64,000 bases of DNA from Cycas panzhihuaensis (GCA_023213395.1 CM041465.1:223951741-224015740); one strand, 5' to 3'. Shown: positions 23,271-38,359, counted from the first letter of the stretch. The notes: a model not told the origin generated them from the sequence alone. Made by a program: numbers and translations.

Positions 23271-24680
23271 CTCAAATAGTTCATCTTAGATCATGGATAT
23301 TGGAGCAACGCAACATATGACTCATCATCACTAGTATTTCTAAATTTTGACTCTGAAGTATATGGTATTGTACAGATGGTTGACAAATCATCTTAGCCAG
23401 TCAAAGGACTTAGAACTATTTGTTTGAAACTCCCAAGACTTCTAGATTTTATCCTTGTTGATGTTTTATATATTCCTACTCTATAGAACTTGCTTTCTCT
23501 ATCCACCTTTGTCTCTCATGGATTTGATCTGAGTGTAACTAAAAATAATCAAACTCTTTATGTCATTCACCCTCCTTAAAATTCCATAGTTATGATCAAA
23601 ATTCTTGATGGCAAACGTTTGTGCTTAACTAGATCATCATCCTCTCAAGCTATCTATGTTGATGATGACTCTCCTTTTACCATAACTTTAACTCCTCAAA
23701 AGTTGTCCCAAGTGGCCCTATGGCATACTCGTATGGACCATATCAAAATTGATTGTTTAAGAGAACTACATACCACTCTTCCTGGTATGCCTATGTTCTC
23801 CTCTAAGCCCTTTAAATATGAAGCATGTATCATTACCAAATCTTAAAGACAACTCTTTCCTTGTAGTTAGTAGAAATCTAGCTAACCTTTACAGTTTGTA
23901 CACTCAGATATATGTGGTCCTATGCCCATCCCTTCTCTCAAATAGAGGTGGTACTATATAACTTTTATTGATGATTTTACTAAGAAAGTATGGGTTTATT
24001 TTCTTGCAAAGAAAGATAAAGCTTTTTTTAAGTTTTAAGCTTTTAAGGCCCACATGGATAATGAATCTAGATTCAAGATCAAAATACTCAGGACTGACAA
24101 TGGTGGTAAGTACATCTCTAATAAGTTTGAATCATACCTACATCACCATGGGATCAAACATCAGATCATTGTTGCAAGCACACCCCAACAAAATGGAGTT
24201 ATCGAGTGTATGAATAGGACCATCATGAACATGGCTCATGCTATGCTGGTATATAAGAATGTCCCTATCTATCTTTGGGCTGAGGCTATTTGGATTGCCA
24301 TGTATTACATCAACACTATTAGTCCCTCCAAGCTTGGCCCCTCTCCACATGAAATATGGTATGGATAAGGCCCCTCTATCACCCACTTCAAAATTTTTGG
24401 CTCTAGTTGTTATGTTGACATTTTGGAGGAACACAGAAATAAGCTCTAAAATAGATCCCTCAAAGGCATCTTTGTTGAATACCCTATGGAAAAAAAGAGA
24501 TACAAGGATTTTCTACCTTCACATTGTAAAATCATTATCACTATAGATGTTATCTTTGTAGAGACTAAAGATCAATTACTCATATTTAACTCTAAAATAC
24601 CTTCATACCAATTTAATAATACTACTAAATTTGATATCCAGATTTTAAAATTTAAGGGGAAGATGCTCAACAGTTGCTGA
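23271..24680 (+). pseudogene. E4 protease and integrase
   Basis: Protease: IMDIGATQHMTHH near 23292-23330, with D-T-G changed to D-I-G. Pre-integrase: LWHTRMDHIKIDCLREL at about 23720, with a partly lost CX2C. Integrase core in two frames: YITFIDDFTKKVWVYFLAKK, then RFKIKILRTDNGGKYISNKF, STPQQNGVIECMNRTIMNMA and LWAEAIWIAMYYINT, including all three regions of the catalytic D-D-E triad. It ends with a KGIFVEYP-like strand and a tail at 24486-24680. Confidence 0.85.
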
Positions 24681-25129
24681 AAATCTTAGAATCTAATAAT
24701 AGTAATCTGGAGAATACAAGCTCTAACTCCTAGCCAATGTGTGTACATCCAACACCATCATTTGAGAATAGCCAAGTTGATAAAGGTAAATCCATAGTAG
24801 AAGGATCATCTTCTCCAATATCAATGGCTAGCCCATCTTCTTTAATATTATCAACTTCCTTCATACTAAACATTTTACATGATCCTTTTTAGGATCAAAA
24901 TAAAGACCAAGAGGCTGTGAAAATAAAAACTTCATTCCCAACTCAAGGTTTTTATAAATCCTATTAGCTATAGAAGGATATGCGACCAGATGAGGTAGGA
25001 AAAATTGGTACTAAAAGTGCCCATAGAGTAAGGATGCATGAATCACTTTTCGTTAAGCTTTAACTAATAAAATTACACCTTGCTCTTAATGAAGAGACCC
25101 TAATATACTAAGAAGTTGTAAAACATACA
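24681..25129 (+). other. E4 integrase-RT linker, decayed
   Basis: Ser/Asn-rich degenerate coding between integrase and RT, as is usual for the Copia linker. No domain recognised. Confidence 0.5.
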
Positions 25130-26590
25130 GCTTAGAGAAATGTCATAAATGCAGAGTACTAATCTCTTATTAAGAATGATACATCAGAGCTTGTTGATCT
25201 ACCACTTGGAAGAAAGGTAGTTTAAAACAAATGGATCTTCAAAAATAAGTACAAATCAAATGGAACCCTAGAAAAATATAAGGCAAGGTTGGTAGTAAAA
25301 CGATTCATGTAAAGGAAAGGCATCGACTACAATGACTTAGCTGCTTAACAAGGTTGGAAAATCCACTGACTTGATGTTAAGACTGCATTTTTTAGTAGGG
25401 ACCTTAAAGAAGAAATTTACATAGCTCAGCTAGAAGAATATGAGAATGTTGGTTAGGAGCATAAGGTCTACAGGCTCAAAATGTCCTTGTACAGCCTAAA
25501 ATAGTCCTCTCGTGCTTAGTTTACCAAGTTATCTAAAAGAATAAGGTAACTTAGATATGAGATTTGTGACTATCAAGATATTGATACAACATTATTTATC
25601 AAGTGCTAAAATAATAAAGTCATTTACCTCTTAATCTTTGTCAATGATATGCTAATAATAGGGAATAGTGAATAGGTAATCAACCAGTTGAAGAATGACC
25701 TTGCTAAAACTTTTGAATTATCTAACCTAGGGTTGATGAAATATTACTTGGAATTGAAATAACTCAAAAGAATGGTAAAATATTTCTCACCCAAGAAAAA
25801 TATATCAATAATATTTTGACAAAGTTTTAGTTGGAAGGTGTTCAACTAGTGGCTACACCTATGGAACCTAATATTAAACTCTTAGTTGATGGTGATACTA
25901 AGGAGGTAGATGTAACACTCTACAAGTAACTTATAGGTAGTCTCATCTATATTACCAACATAAGGATAGATATTGCATACTCTATGGGTATTCTTATAAG
26001 ATTCATAACAAATCCTAAGTAGAATCACTAGCAAGCTATAATACGAGTGTTGAGGTACCTAAAGATGATTAACAAATATGGTTTATTATCTGAACCCAAT
26101 GTAGAATTTAAACTTTATATATACATAGACTTAAACTTTACTAAAGATAAAGACATAGGAATATCTACATCTGGGTACATAATATTTCTTAGAATAACAA
26201 CAATATCATAGAGATCTAGATGGTAGAAGATAGTTACAGACTCAACTGCTAAAGTTGAATATATTACTGCTTTTAAGATAAGTAAGGAGGTGATATGGCT
26301 TAGAAAATTATTAAACACATTAAATTCTACCTAAACAAGTTCTACTAGCTTACATGTAGATAATTAATCTACAATCCAAATGGCTAAAAATCTTATATTT
26401 TATGATTATACTAGATATATAAGTACAAAAGTCCACAGGATTAGAGAACTAGTTTATGATGGTATAATTTAACTGGAGTACTACCCCACAACAGATCAAG
26501 TGGCTAATATCTTCGCTAAACTACTGAAGAGGATGAAGTTTGAAGAGTTCTAAAGACAACTCAGCCCTAGTGCCTCTATCTCTGACTGAT
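25130..26590 (+). pseudogene. E4 reverse transcriptase and RNase H
   Basis: RT starts LIKNDTSELVDLPLGRK with WIFKNKYKSNGTLEKYKARLV. An in-frame gap of about 16 codons is seen at 25338, where GIDYND runs directly into LAA-QGWKIH, missing the usual ETFSPVA---TIR segment. The catalytic F/YVDD reads F-V-N-D (about 25637). RNase H follows with LIGSLIYI, YLK, a DS-like strand and STAKVEYITAF, then QMAKNLIFYDYTRYIS and QVANIFAK. Stops and the lost Asp show it is inactive. Confidence 0.85.
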
Positions 26591-27022
26591 TGAAGGAGGT
26601 GACAATATGACCATCATACTCTGTCTCATTTATGAAAACCCCTTATGAGTGTGGAAGGACAAGAGTAAGTCTCTACTCTATCCCATTCATGAAAACCCCT
26701 TGTAGACATGAAAGGATAAGGGTTGTATTATTTTAGAAAATTAGAACCTATGAAAACCCAAAAAGGCATGGTCAATGACCAAATGGTATATGGAGGCTCA
26801 GTAGATTTCAGCTATAAAATTCATTATATTGATTGGCTATCTAGCTTCATTTAAATAGCTGCCTGAGCCATGTTAGTAGATTAGAAAATCTGTGGGTTTT
26901 GTTCCCCGTGAGGGTTTTCCACAAAAGTGTGATACTAGTTTACTTTGTAAGAGGCTCAAATAAAGACCTCATAGGAATTAATAAAATAGGATGAAATAAC
27001 CTTCTACCATTAAGGGAGAGAT
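26591..27022 (+). other. E4 3' noncoding region with internal repeat
   Basis: After the last codons comes 430 bp with a duplicated unit of about 65 bp (tatgaaaaccccttatgagtg at 26632 and catgaaaaccccttgtagaca at 26688). A segment at 26890-26930 (gggttttgttccccgtgagg then gttttccac) resembles the U5 region of other plant Copia LTRs, so this may include a piece of a foreign LTR. It ends with the polypurine tract taagggagaga (27011-27021). Confidence 0.5.
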
Positions 27023-27320
27023 TGAAATAAGTTAATATCACAAGGTCATTACATTAGTTGATTATTTCTAAAAATGGTCTTAAGTAAACTTTAAATTAGA
27101 TCACTTAAGTGAAAGGCACTTTTATGTATATTATGTATAATTTCATTTTACCTAACTCTAATGCTTCCTCTCTTAATATAAAAATAAAAGATTAATGGAG
27201 GAGGCTCATTCTTACTTCCCCATTTTATGAGAGCTACTCTCTTTCTCTCAAGTCCCTCTTGCTTCCATATTTGCCTTTGTGTTCAGTGCATGGACATGAA
27301 GGATAGATCTAGTCTTTTCA
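27023..27320 (+). repeat. 3' LTR of E4
   Basis: 298 bp, TGAAATAAG to TCTTTTCA, followed by the TSD CAAAG. Best-preserved copy of the pair. Confidence 0.93.
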
Positions 27321-27325
27321 CAAAG

Positions 27326-29630
27326 TGAGAATAAACTTCTCTCCCTAAGATCTAATAATGGAGAAGAATTCATCTCTAATGAATTTAAGACATATTATGT
27401 ACACCATGGGATCCTAAGACAACTCATCAATCCCTGCACCCCATAATAAAATGGTGTAGAAAAAAGAAAAAATCACACCATTGTAGAAATGGCAAGGTGC
27501 ATATTGAAGGATAAAAACTTAGTCCATGAGTTTTGGGTGAATGTAGTCCATACATCTGTTTATCTCCTCAAGAGGTGCTCCACCAAATCCCTAAGGTGGA
27601 AGACACCTAAAGAAGCTTAAACAGACTATAAGCCAAACATATATCACTTAAGAGTCTTTGGGTGCCTAGCCTATGCACATGTTCTTAACCAAAGGAGATC
27701 TAAGTTAGATAACCATAGTATCAAATACATTTTTCTTAGCTATAGTGAAACTTCTAAATCATACAAAATGTATGATCCTAATTCAAAGAGGGTCATGTTA
27801 AGTAGAGATGTTAAGTTTTAGGAAGATGTTTGTTATCAAGATAATCAAGAAAAGAGGAAAGAAATAATAATTAATTTTGATAAGTCTACCAAATTAAAAT
27901 ATGTGCCTCTTATTTTTTACTCTAGACTAGTCATCAATGAACCAAGTGGGAAGGGAACCTCTTCACAACCTTCACCACAAAGTCTTCTAAAATGGGTTTA
28001 AAAGAATCATGATGTAGGCAACATTTTTTATAGTAATCGAAGATCCACTCATTTACATAAGGTAAATTTTTTCTTCATGAGAAAAGTTTTGGAATCCCAT
28101 GAGCCTCAAACCTTTAATAAGACCAATACACATGCTTCTTGGAGAAAGGCAATGGAAGATGAATATCACTTCATTATTAAAAATGACACTTAGGAATTGG
28201 TTAACTTACCTCCAAATAAAAGATCAATTGGCACTAAATAGATCTATAAAACCAAGTTTTATTCTGATAGATCAATCGATAAATATAAAGTTAGATTGGT
28301 TACCAAAGGTTATACCCAAAGAGAAGGCATTAATTACAATAAAATATTTGCTTCTATTACTTGAATAGAAATAATTCACATGATGATGAGTTTGGAAACT
28401 CAAATAGGATGGAAAGTCTATCAAATAGATATCAAAAGTTCTTTCCTCAATGGTTATATTGGAAAGGATATTTATGTCTCTTAATACCTTGGTTTTGAAG
28501 TTAGTGGGGAGAAAAGAAAGTGTACAAACTCAAAAAAGAACTTTACAATTTAAAACAAGAACTTAGGGCTTGGTATTCCTAAATTAATAAATATTTTATA
28601 GATCAAGGCTTTGAAAGATCTCAAATATACCCAAATATCTATATCAAAATCAAGGGAGATTCTATCCTATTTGTATGATATTATATAGATGATCTTATCT
28701 ACACTAGAAATGACTCTCATCTTTTGTAAAACTTTAAGGAAGCCATGTGTAAGGAGTTTGAAATGACATATTTAGAATTAATGCATTACTTCCTAAGTTT
28801 GGAGGTATGTTAATATAAGAGTGGCATCTTTATCTCCCAATGGAAATATACCTTAAATTTATTACAAAAATTTAGAATGACTAACTGCAAATCATTGGTA
28901 ACTCTAGTAGAAATAGGAATTAAGCTTTCCAAATCAGATGACTCTACACTAATTGATCCTACACTCTATAGACAGCTAATTGGCAGTTTGATCTACTTAA
29001 CATCCACTTGACTAGACATAACACATTCAGTCATTGTTATATCTAGATTCATACAAGACCCAAAGACTACTCATTAGCAAGTAGCTAAAATAATTCTTTA
29101 TTATCTTAAAGGCACTTCAAAATATGGTCTTTACTATAAAGCTTTATCAAACTTCCAATTGACAGGCTATATAGATTTAGATTGAGTAGGTGACATCAAC
29201 AATAGAAAATCAACTTCAAGTTACATTTTTAGTATGGATTCAACAGTTATAGCATGGAGTACTAAGAAATAAAATGTAGTCTTTTTATTTACAATCAAAG
29301 TAGAATATAAAGCAATAGTTATTGGTGCATATAAAATAGTATGATTTAGAAGACTATTGCAGGACTTTCATCTAAAATAGAAAGGGCCTACAAGAATTTG
29401 GTATAATAATCAAAGTATAATACAAATGGAAAAGAACCTAGTTTTCCATGGCAGAATAAAATATATTGAGACATAACATTACTTTATTAAAGAGCTAGTA
29501 CAAATAGGAGAAATTGAATTAGCATATTGTAGCACCAAAGACCAAGTAGTAGACATCTTTATGAAAGCATTGGGTAAAATCAAATTTTAGAAATTTAGAG
29601 ACAAGTTGGGGGTTCTTTACATTGGTTATT
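27326..29630 (+). pseudogene. E3 integrase (rest), RT and RNase H
   Basis: Resumes with NNGEEFISNEFKTYYVHHGI and NGVEKRKNHTIVEMARC (integrase core), FGCLAYAHVLNQRRSKLD and KRVMLSRDVKF, then a linker. RT starts at about 28140 (MEDEYHFIIKNDT-ELVNLPP) with YKVRLVTKGYTQREG, QIDIK-SFLNGYIGKDIY and a Y-I-D-D active site at about 28680. RNase H: LIGSLIYLTST, YLKGTSKYGLYY, DLD-VGD, KSTSSYIFSM, KVEYKAIV, then QVVDIFMKALGKIKF. It runs to LGVLYIGYCGGE at the polypurine tract. Stops stand mainly for Gln and Trp. Confidence 0.88.
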
Positions 29631-30008
29631 GTGGGGGAGAATATTGGGATAATGCCTAATTTATTAGTACATGTGTATATCTTGGGCCTCACAATGATAC
29701 CCTGAGTATCCCTAGGTCACCTTAGGGCACCTAACATCATCAAGTAGCTACCAGTAGCTGACAAAGAGCTGGTGCAACTACCATAGGTAAGTTGTTCAAT
29801 TAATTGTTTAATATTTTAATATTGTTTAAATTCTAAATGTTGGTCAGGTTGAAGCGCTTACTACCTCCCCAAATTAGTCTATTTATAGGCAAGGAATACC
29901 TCCCTGGTATTTTTTAACACTGCCAATTTTATTTTTAGAAATTATTTTTCACTTCAAAATGATGTATACTTACCTGTAATCCTCTCACTCTACACCTCGA
30001 AGCCAACA
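29631..30008 (+). repeat. Polypurine tract and 3' LTR of E3
   Basis: The tract gtgggggagaa (29631-29641) directly precedes the LTR 29642-30008 (TATTGGGATAAT to GAAGCCAACA, 367 bp). TSD AAGAT follows. Confidence 0.92.
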
Positions 30009-31120
30009 AAGATATACAAACTTAAAAGGAACTTATATAGACTTAAGTAAGCACCTAGAGCATGGTATTCTAGGATTAACAAATATTTTAAGGATAAAGG
30101 ATTCTAAAGAAACTAATTAAATCCTAATTTATACATCAAGATGAAAGGAATCTTTATCTTAATTATGGATTTATATGTTGATGACCTAGTATATACCAGG
30201 AATAGTGATCACTTATGCTAAAGATTTAAAAAGATATATGCAAAGAATTTAAAATGATGGACTTGGGACTAATGCATTACTTCTTAGGCATCAAAGTTTA
30301 GAAAGATGAAAAAGGGATATTTATCTCTCAAAGGAAATATACATTAGATATATTACACAAGTTTAACATGAGTAGTTATATGGCACTTACAACTCTAGTA
30401 TAGCTTGGGTTAAAATTATTTAAGTTTGAGGAATCAAAATTAGTTGATACTACACTCTATAAGTAGTTGATTGGGAGCCTAATTTACTTAACTTTAACTT
30501 GACCAGATATTATGTATGCAGTTCGTGTGGTTTCTAAATTTATTCATGAGCCTAAGGTAAAACATTGGTAAACAACCAAGAGAATTCTCAAGTATCTCAA
30601 AGGTATCGTTGGATATATATTACATTGCATATCATCAGGAGACTATAGGTTAGTTGGCCATATAAGCTTAGGCTAAGCAAGTTATATAAATAATAGGAAA
30701 CCTACCTCAAGTTATACATTTAGTTTAGGTTTAGTAGTAATAGCATAGTGTTTAAAGAAATGGACAACAATATCTCTATCTACTACAAAAGTGGAATGCA
30801 AAATAATTGTAGCAAAAGCTTGTGAAATAATATAGCTTAAAAGATTACTACAAGATTTACATGAATAATAAGTTAGTCTCATTCAATTAATTTATGATAA
30901 TTAAAGCATAATTTAGATGGAAAGGAATCAAGTATTTCATGGCAAGACAAAGCATATTAAACTATAGAATCATTTCATTAGATAATTGGTATAGTAAAGA
31001 GAGCTAGAATTGGTCTACTATAGCACAAAAGAATAAGTGGCAGATATATTCACAAAGGCACTTAGTAAAATAAAGTTTATAAAATTTAAATATAAATTTG
31101 GAGTCTCTCCAAATAGGCAT
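30009..31120 (+). pseudogene. E2 RT (rest) and RNase H
   Basis: Continues from 14516 with YKLKRNLYRLK-APRAWYSRI; the missing Q of L-K-Q-A-P is TAA. The catalytic motif is intact as LYVDDLVYTRN (about 30168-30200). Then MDLGLMHYFLGIKV, LIGSLIYLTLT, YLKGIVGYILH, STTKVECKIIVA and VADIFTKALSKIKF, i.e. a complete RNase H domain. The frame ends just before the polypurine tract at 31121-31133. Confidence 0.88.
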
Positions 31121-31436
31121 TATGGGGGAGAAATGTTATAATAATCCCTATATTAGGGCTCTTGTCCACCTTAGGTTGATTATCTATATTAGGATGATAA
31201 CCTAGACTGGAAGAGATATTATAGCCATACTATGTTAGATCTTAGTGGCAACATATTTGACATTTATTAATGTTAATTAGTAGTAGGCTTTAAAAGGGAT
31301 GTCAAATCCCCCTTAGTCAGTCTTATTTATTTATGGGGTTTGAAGACCCTAACATTCATCAACACCACCATCCTCATGAATTGATGGTTCTATTCTTGCA
31401 TTATCATTTTGTTCCCTTTATTCTTTGATTCCATTA
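31121..31436 (+). repeat. Polypurine tract and 3' LTR of E2
   Basis: tatgggggagaaa (31121-31133) precedes the LTR 31134-31436, TGTTATAATAAT to GATTCCATTA. Flank GGACC matches the left flank CGACC in four of five positions. Confidence 0.88.
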
Positions 31437-31441
31437 GGACC

Positions 31442-31957
31442 CCCACTCCCCTTTATTATGGATTTGAATATATAATTAAGCTCAAGAACCCCTATAAACT
31501 CATTAATCTTAGACCTTATTAGAAAATTAACTTCTAGAAGAATGAAATTAAAAATTTTATTTTAGAACTCTTTAGTATAGGTGTCATCTAACCAAGCAAA
31601 ATTTTATATGCTACCCTAATTATTTTAGTCCATAAGAAAGATGGTTCTTTTTACCTACGTGTTAATTATAGAGAACTAAATAAAACCACAATTAAAAAGA
31701 AATTTATAACCCCTTAAATTTATGTTATACTAGATAAAATCCATAGTGCATTTGTGTTTTCAAAACTAAACCTCTAATCAAAATATTACCAAATTTCCAT
31801 CATTCATAATGATTACCATAAGATAGCCTTTCATATCCATCACATCCATTTTAAATTTTAAATTATGATCTTCAATATTTATAATACCCCACCACCTTTG
31901 AAGCGCTCATGAATAAACATTTTACAATTCACCTCTTAAAGTTTATTATAGTTTCTA
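31442..31957 (+). pseudogene. Gypsy A reverse transcriptase, N-terminal half
   Basis: Reads FEYIIKLKNPYKLINLRPY, KNEIKNFILELFSIGVI-PSK, LIILVHKKDGSFYLRVNY, RELNKTTIKKKF, LDKIHSAFVFSKLNL-SKYYQI, KIAFHIHHIHF and (after a frameshift at about 31885) TTFEALMNKHFTIHLLKFIIV. These correspond in order to the Gypsy RT blocks (GIIRPS-SP--SPV-LV-KKDGSWR-C-DYR-LN--T, FSKLDL-SGYHQIR, AFRTH-GHYEF, ATFQ-LMN). The sequence ends right before the catalytic YxDD, where the E5 LTR begins. Confidence 0.85.
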
Positions 31958-31959
31958 AA

Positions 31960-32398
31960 ATAAATTATGTAGAAGCGTGTAATTAAGTAATATATAACTA
32001 TCATCATATGATCAATTAATAATATATAATAAATACAATAAATGAATAAGAATAAGGGTAAAGAGTCAACTATGCAAACATAATATATGATATCATGTTT
32101 AACACAAGCAACCTATGAATAGGAAAAACCACCTTCAAATGTATATGAGATCTTATATTAAGGAATAATAAACAATGATCCTTATGGTAAATCATCCTAT
32201 CCTTATAAGGAGGACTAGGTGATCTAATCTTCCTTATAATATGCATTACCCTTATATAGATGTATAACCTCATCAATATCTAATCACATTTTATCATTAT
32301 ATCAACCTATTAGATCATGTATTAGAGAACCTTTTACATTGACGAATCATCACTAAACCCTTAATTAAATATTACATTAATAACTATAAACTTCAACA
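31960..32398 (-). repeat. 3' LTR of E5 (possibly truncated)
   Basis: Shares long blocks with 58718-59177 (taaagagtcaa, atgaataggaaaaaccacctt versus atgaatgagaaaaaccatctt, atatcaacctattagatcatg). On the minus strand it starts TGTTGAAG. The far end at 31960 is blurred and appears shorter by some 20 bp than the other copy. Confidence 0.8.
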
Positions 32399-33859
32399 TT
32401 TTAGCACTCCCTTTTAATGTTTAATTTGTAAAATTCTTTAAATATCTTCATCTTCATGCTAGATCACCTACTCATCTATATCTTCATTTTACCTATATCA
32501 CCTATAAATCAATATATCGAACCTATCTTTATTGTTTATCTCATATAAGAAAATCTTGTTATATCATCAACATATTATGTTATAACGTGCTACCTATAAA
32601 TCTAATAATTAATCAAACATAACTCTTAACTTATCATGATATATGAAGTTTCTCCTTAACAAGTTTATATCTCTAACTATAAGTTACAAAACTAAACTTA
32701 TCAAATCATCAATCAACTAATTTATTAATATCCATATAAAATAATAACCATCTTCTAAAATACATGGGTGATCAAGCATTACAATCGCTAGTTATCTAAA
32801 AAATATTTATTATACATGTCTCATTAGTTTTATAAAATAAAATACAACATATTATGGTTAGACAAATATATTGTATAGGAGTAACTTGTGAATCTTTTCT
32901 GGCATCTTTCTTATGAGATATGTATGTTTTGCCCTCATCAATAATTTTACATATACCTTTGCATCTTTATTAGAAACCTATCTTATCAATCATCTTCTCC
33001 AACCAACTAACTCCAAGAACAAGGCATACCACCTAGCTTACCAAGCTAGTTGTAACAAGGTAACATATAATAATATGTTTCCATACACATCATCATATAT
33101 GATTATCAAATTTCTAATTGAAAAATACATATTAATTAGACTCCTTAATAGCTAATCCTAGTTCTATGGATGACTTGCAATTATTATTGCCAATTTATTA
33201 ATTAAACTTATGAGGCTTCTCCACATCTCATATCAAGTGGATTAGCTCACTCAATATAATAAACTTTTAACTTTCAAATAACCTTAAACAATAACCCAAG
33301 CTTTAAATCATTCAAGTAAAATCAATATCTCAAATAATTAAATGGTATTAAATGTGTTATTATTTAATCGATTCATGTACTAAATCAAGTGACTTTTTCC
33401 TTCATTTTCTTATTATTTCATATTAAACTTTTATCAAATTATTTAATTAAAGGGATTTCTTTTTCATATCCATCATGTATATCTTTTTTAAATTCCCATA
33501 TGCTTCACTTTTAAGTTTTGATCTATTAATATGCCAAAAATAAACCATTTTTAATCTATTTTTGTTAGAATTTCAACTAACATTATGTTTAAACCCTTTC
33601 ATTAACCATACATTTATGTCAATATAAACTTAGGATCCTCTAAAATTACTAAATTTTTCCAAATCATAATTTAAACTACTCAAAAAATAGAATTTTATAA
33701 TTCCAAAAACTATTTTTTCATATTTATTTATTAAAATCTCCTTTATATGAGCTTCAATTTATGTTTTATAACTAGTCATTACAACTATCTTTGAGTTCTC
33801 TTTCCTATGCAACTAATGACACGTAATTCTAACATATAGTATGAAAGCTACACTAAAAA
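32399..33859 (-). other. E5 3' internal region and polypurine tract
   Basis: The minus strand reads aaaagggagtgctaaaa (32399-32416) next to the LTR. The remaining 1.4 kb up to E6 has no recognisable coding on either strand; part of it (33645-33859) was later duplicated together with the E6 LTR. Confidence 0.5.
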
Positions 33860-33957
33860 TGTTAGATGTTGTATTGGAGTGATACCAAATCTTAAGATAA
33901 AAACTATGAGACATAAAAATGGACAATGAGAATGAATACTACTTGTATTATAATACA

Positions 33958-35427
<1,470 letters not shown>

Positions 35428-35871
35428 GATACTCACATGTATATGAGATCTCTCAAGATCAATAATGGTGTGCTCTTGGTGACTTGAAACATAAACCAAG
35501 ATGCCACTTGTATACATATTAAGATGAGTATAATATAATAATAAGAATAATCTTGAGGATTACTAAATTTTTTCAAATCATAATTTAAACTACTCAAAAA
35601 ATAGAATTTTATAATTCCAAAAACTATTTTTTCATATTTATTTATTAAAATCTCCTTTATATGAGCTTCAATTTATGTTTTATAACTAGTCATTACAACT
35701 ATCTTTGAGTTCTCTTTCCTATGCAACTAATGACACGTAATTCTAACATATAATATGAAAGCTACACTAAAAATGTTAGATGTTGTATTGGAGTGATACC
35801 AAATCTTAAGATAAAAACTATGAGACATAAAAATGGACAATGAGAATGAATACTACTTATATTATAATACA

Positions 35872-37169
<1,298 letters not shown>

Positions 37170-37361
37170 ATATGAGATCTCTCAAGATCAATAATGGTGT
37201 GCTCTTGGTGACTTGAAACATAAACCAAGATGCCACTTGTATACATATTAAGATGAGTATAATATAATAATAAGAATAATCTTGAGGATTATAAGAGCAT
37301 GAAGAGGGGATCTAGACAATGACTAATAAATTAAACATTAGTCTAAATATTATACCCAATA

Positions 37362-38354
37362 TTTCTCTTTCTTAATATTTAATTCATGGTTTTTATATTT
37401 GTTATCCTTGTTGCTTCATTTTTTTATTATTGTAGATACTTCAAGATACATTAATTCTTCATCAAATCATTGATGTCCATATGAATATAAGTTTATCTAC
37501 TAGATCACATGGGTAACCAACCACAGTAACTACTAGTTCTATAGGTAGTCACTTTGATTACATGATTCAATTAAATCCTTTATTAGCACTACTCTAGGAA
37601 TACATCATCCTACATGGCCTATTAAGTGTGCTAGAAATATGTAAGACTAACTAGAAAGAGTGTCTTACCTCTTACTAAATGAGACTATAAGATAACTTTC
37701 TTTAGTATCTAATGATAAAAAATACAATGATGCATACTATGGCCTTAGATTTACCACTATAGGCTCTAAATCATACCTTAATGGGCTATAATCATCGACT
37801 ATAGGCTTATAATAACCTTTATGGACTTTAATATACCTCAATAGGCTTATAGATCATGACCACCCCTTAATACCAAATTCTTTAAATTTGTCATACATCT
37901 TTGGCTTTTAACACTTAGTCAACATATGCATTATATTATCTAAGCTCTTACATACCAAATTAATAATTATATCATCATTAGTCACCTTGTAGAGTGCCAA
38001 AAAACACTAAACTTAGCCATTTTAGGCCTAATTTTTAAATGGACTTGTATGACATAAATTAAACTTTAGTCATGATACAAGATATTGGCATTAAATGATT
38101 AAACATGGTCTTTAAAGTCTTATATAGCATCAATTTAGATATTTGTTGAGTATATAATTTTTTTCACTCAACTTTAAACTACATTTTTACTAACAAGATA
38201 GACTCAAATGGTATTAGACAAGGACATTTTGAAGACAGGTGAAATAGAATTCTAACGTAATTAATAAAATCAAAATTGGAGTCCATATGAGAGAGTTATG
38301 ATGAAAATAGTATATATAGGTAATTAAAAATTAAAAATATCTTTGAAAAAAATA
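37362..38354 (-). other. E6 3' internal region, no gene recognised
   Basis: Starts with the polypurine tract (minus strand taagaaagagaaa). Around 37740-37860 a short unit (accttaatgggctataatc, acctttatggactttaata, acctcaataggcttata) is repeated imperfectly three times or more. No coding sequence is recognised. Confidence 0.5.
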
Positions 38355-38359
38355 TTTAG

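Larger units (their letters stand above)
19927..27320 (+). mobile_element. E4: Copia retrotransposon in E3 integrase
   Basis: 5' LTR 19927-20223 and 3' LTR 27023-27320, with a perfect TSD CAAAG at 19922-19926 and 27321-27325. Total length is 7.4 kb. Full Copia coding order can be read: gag, protease, integrase, RT, RNase H. It belongs to a different lineage from E2/E3/E8: its protease reads IMD-I-G-ATQHMTHH rather than WYI-DSG-CSTHMT. Removal restores the E3 integrase frame (FVDFKTFVE then NNGEEFISNEFK). Confidence 0.93.
14517..30008 (+). mobile_element. E3: Copia retrotransposon in E2 RT, split by E4
   Basis: 5' LTR 14517-14882, 3' LTR 29642-30008, TSD AAGGT (14512-14516) and AAGAT (30009-30013), differing by one G-to-A change. 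Internal sequence has a 3.1-kb leader, gag, protease, integrase, RT and RNase H in Copia order. It is related to E8: gag, protease and RT are readily aligned by eye, and both have unusually long leaders with one conserved block. E4 sits in its integrase. In the first 47 aligned LTR positions nine differences were counted, all transitions. Confidence 0.9.
11412..31436 (+). mobile_element. E2: Copia retrotransposon, split by E3
   Basis: 5' LTR 11412-11712 and 3' LTR 31134-31436, with near-matching flanks CGACC (11407-11411) and GGACC (31437-31441) as the likely TSD. Coding order gag, protease, integrase, RT is typical of Copia. Polyprotein codons are present in two parts, 11817-14516 and 30009-31120, which join in RT (KGKEDKV then YKLKRNLYRLK) when E3 is removed. 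A PBS follows the 5' LTR and a polypurine tract precedes the 3' LTR. Many CAA/CAG to TAA/TAG changes make it inactive. Confidence 0.88.

Noticed and set aside
32913-33155. 80-codon plus-strand frame as a gene
   Set aside because: It lies in the non-coding part of E5, opposite to its strand, with no recognisable motif; it looks like a chance frame in A/T-rich DNA.
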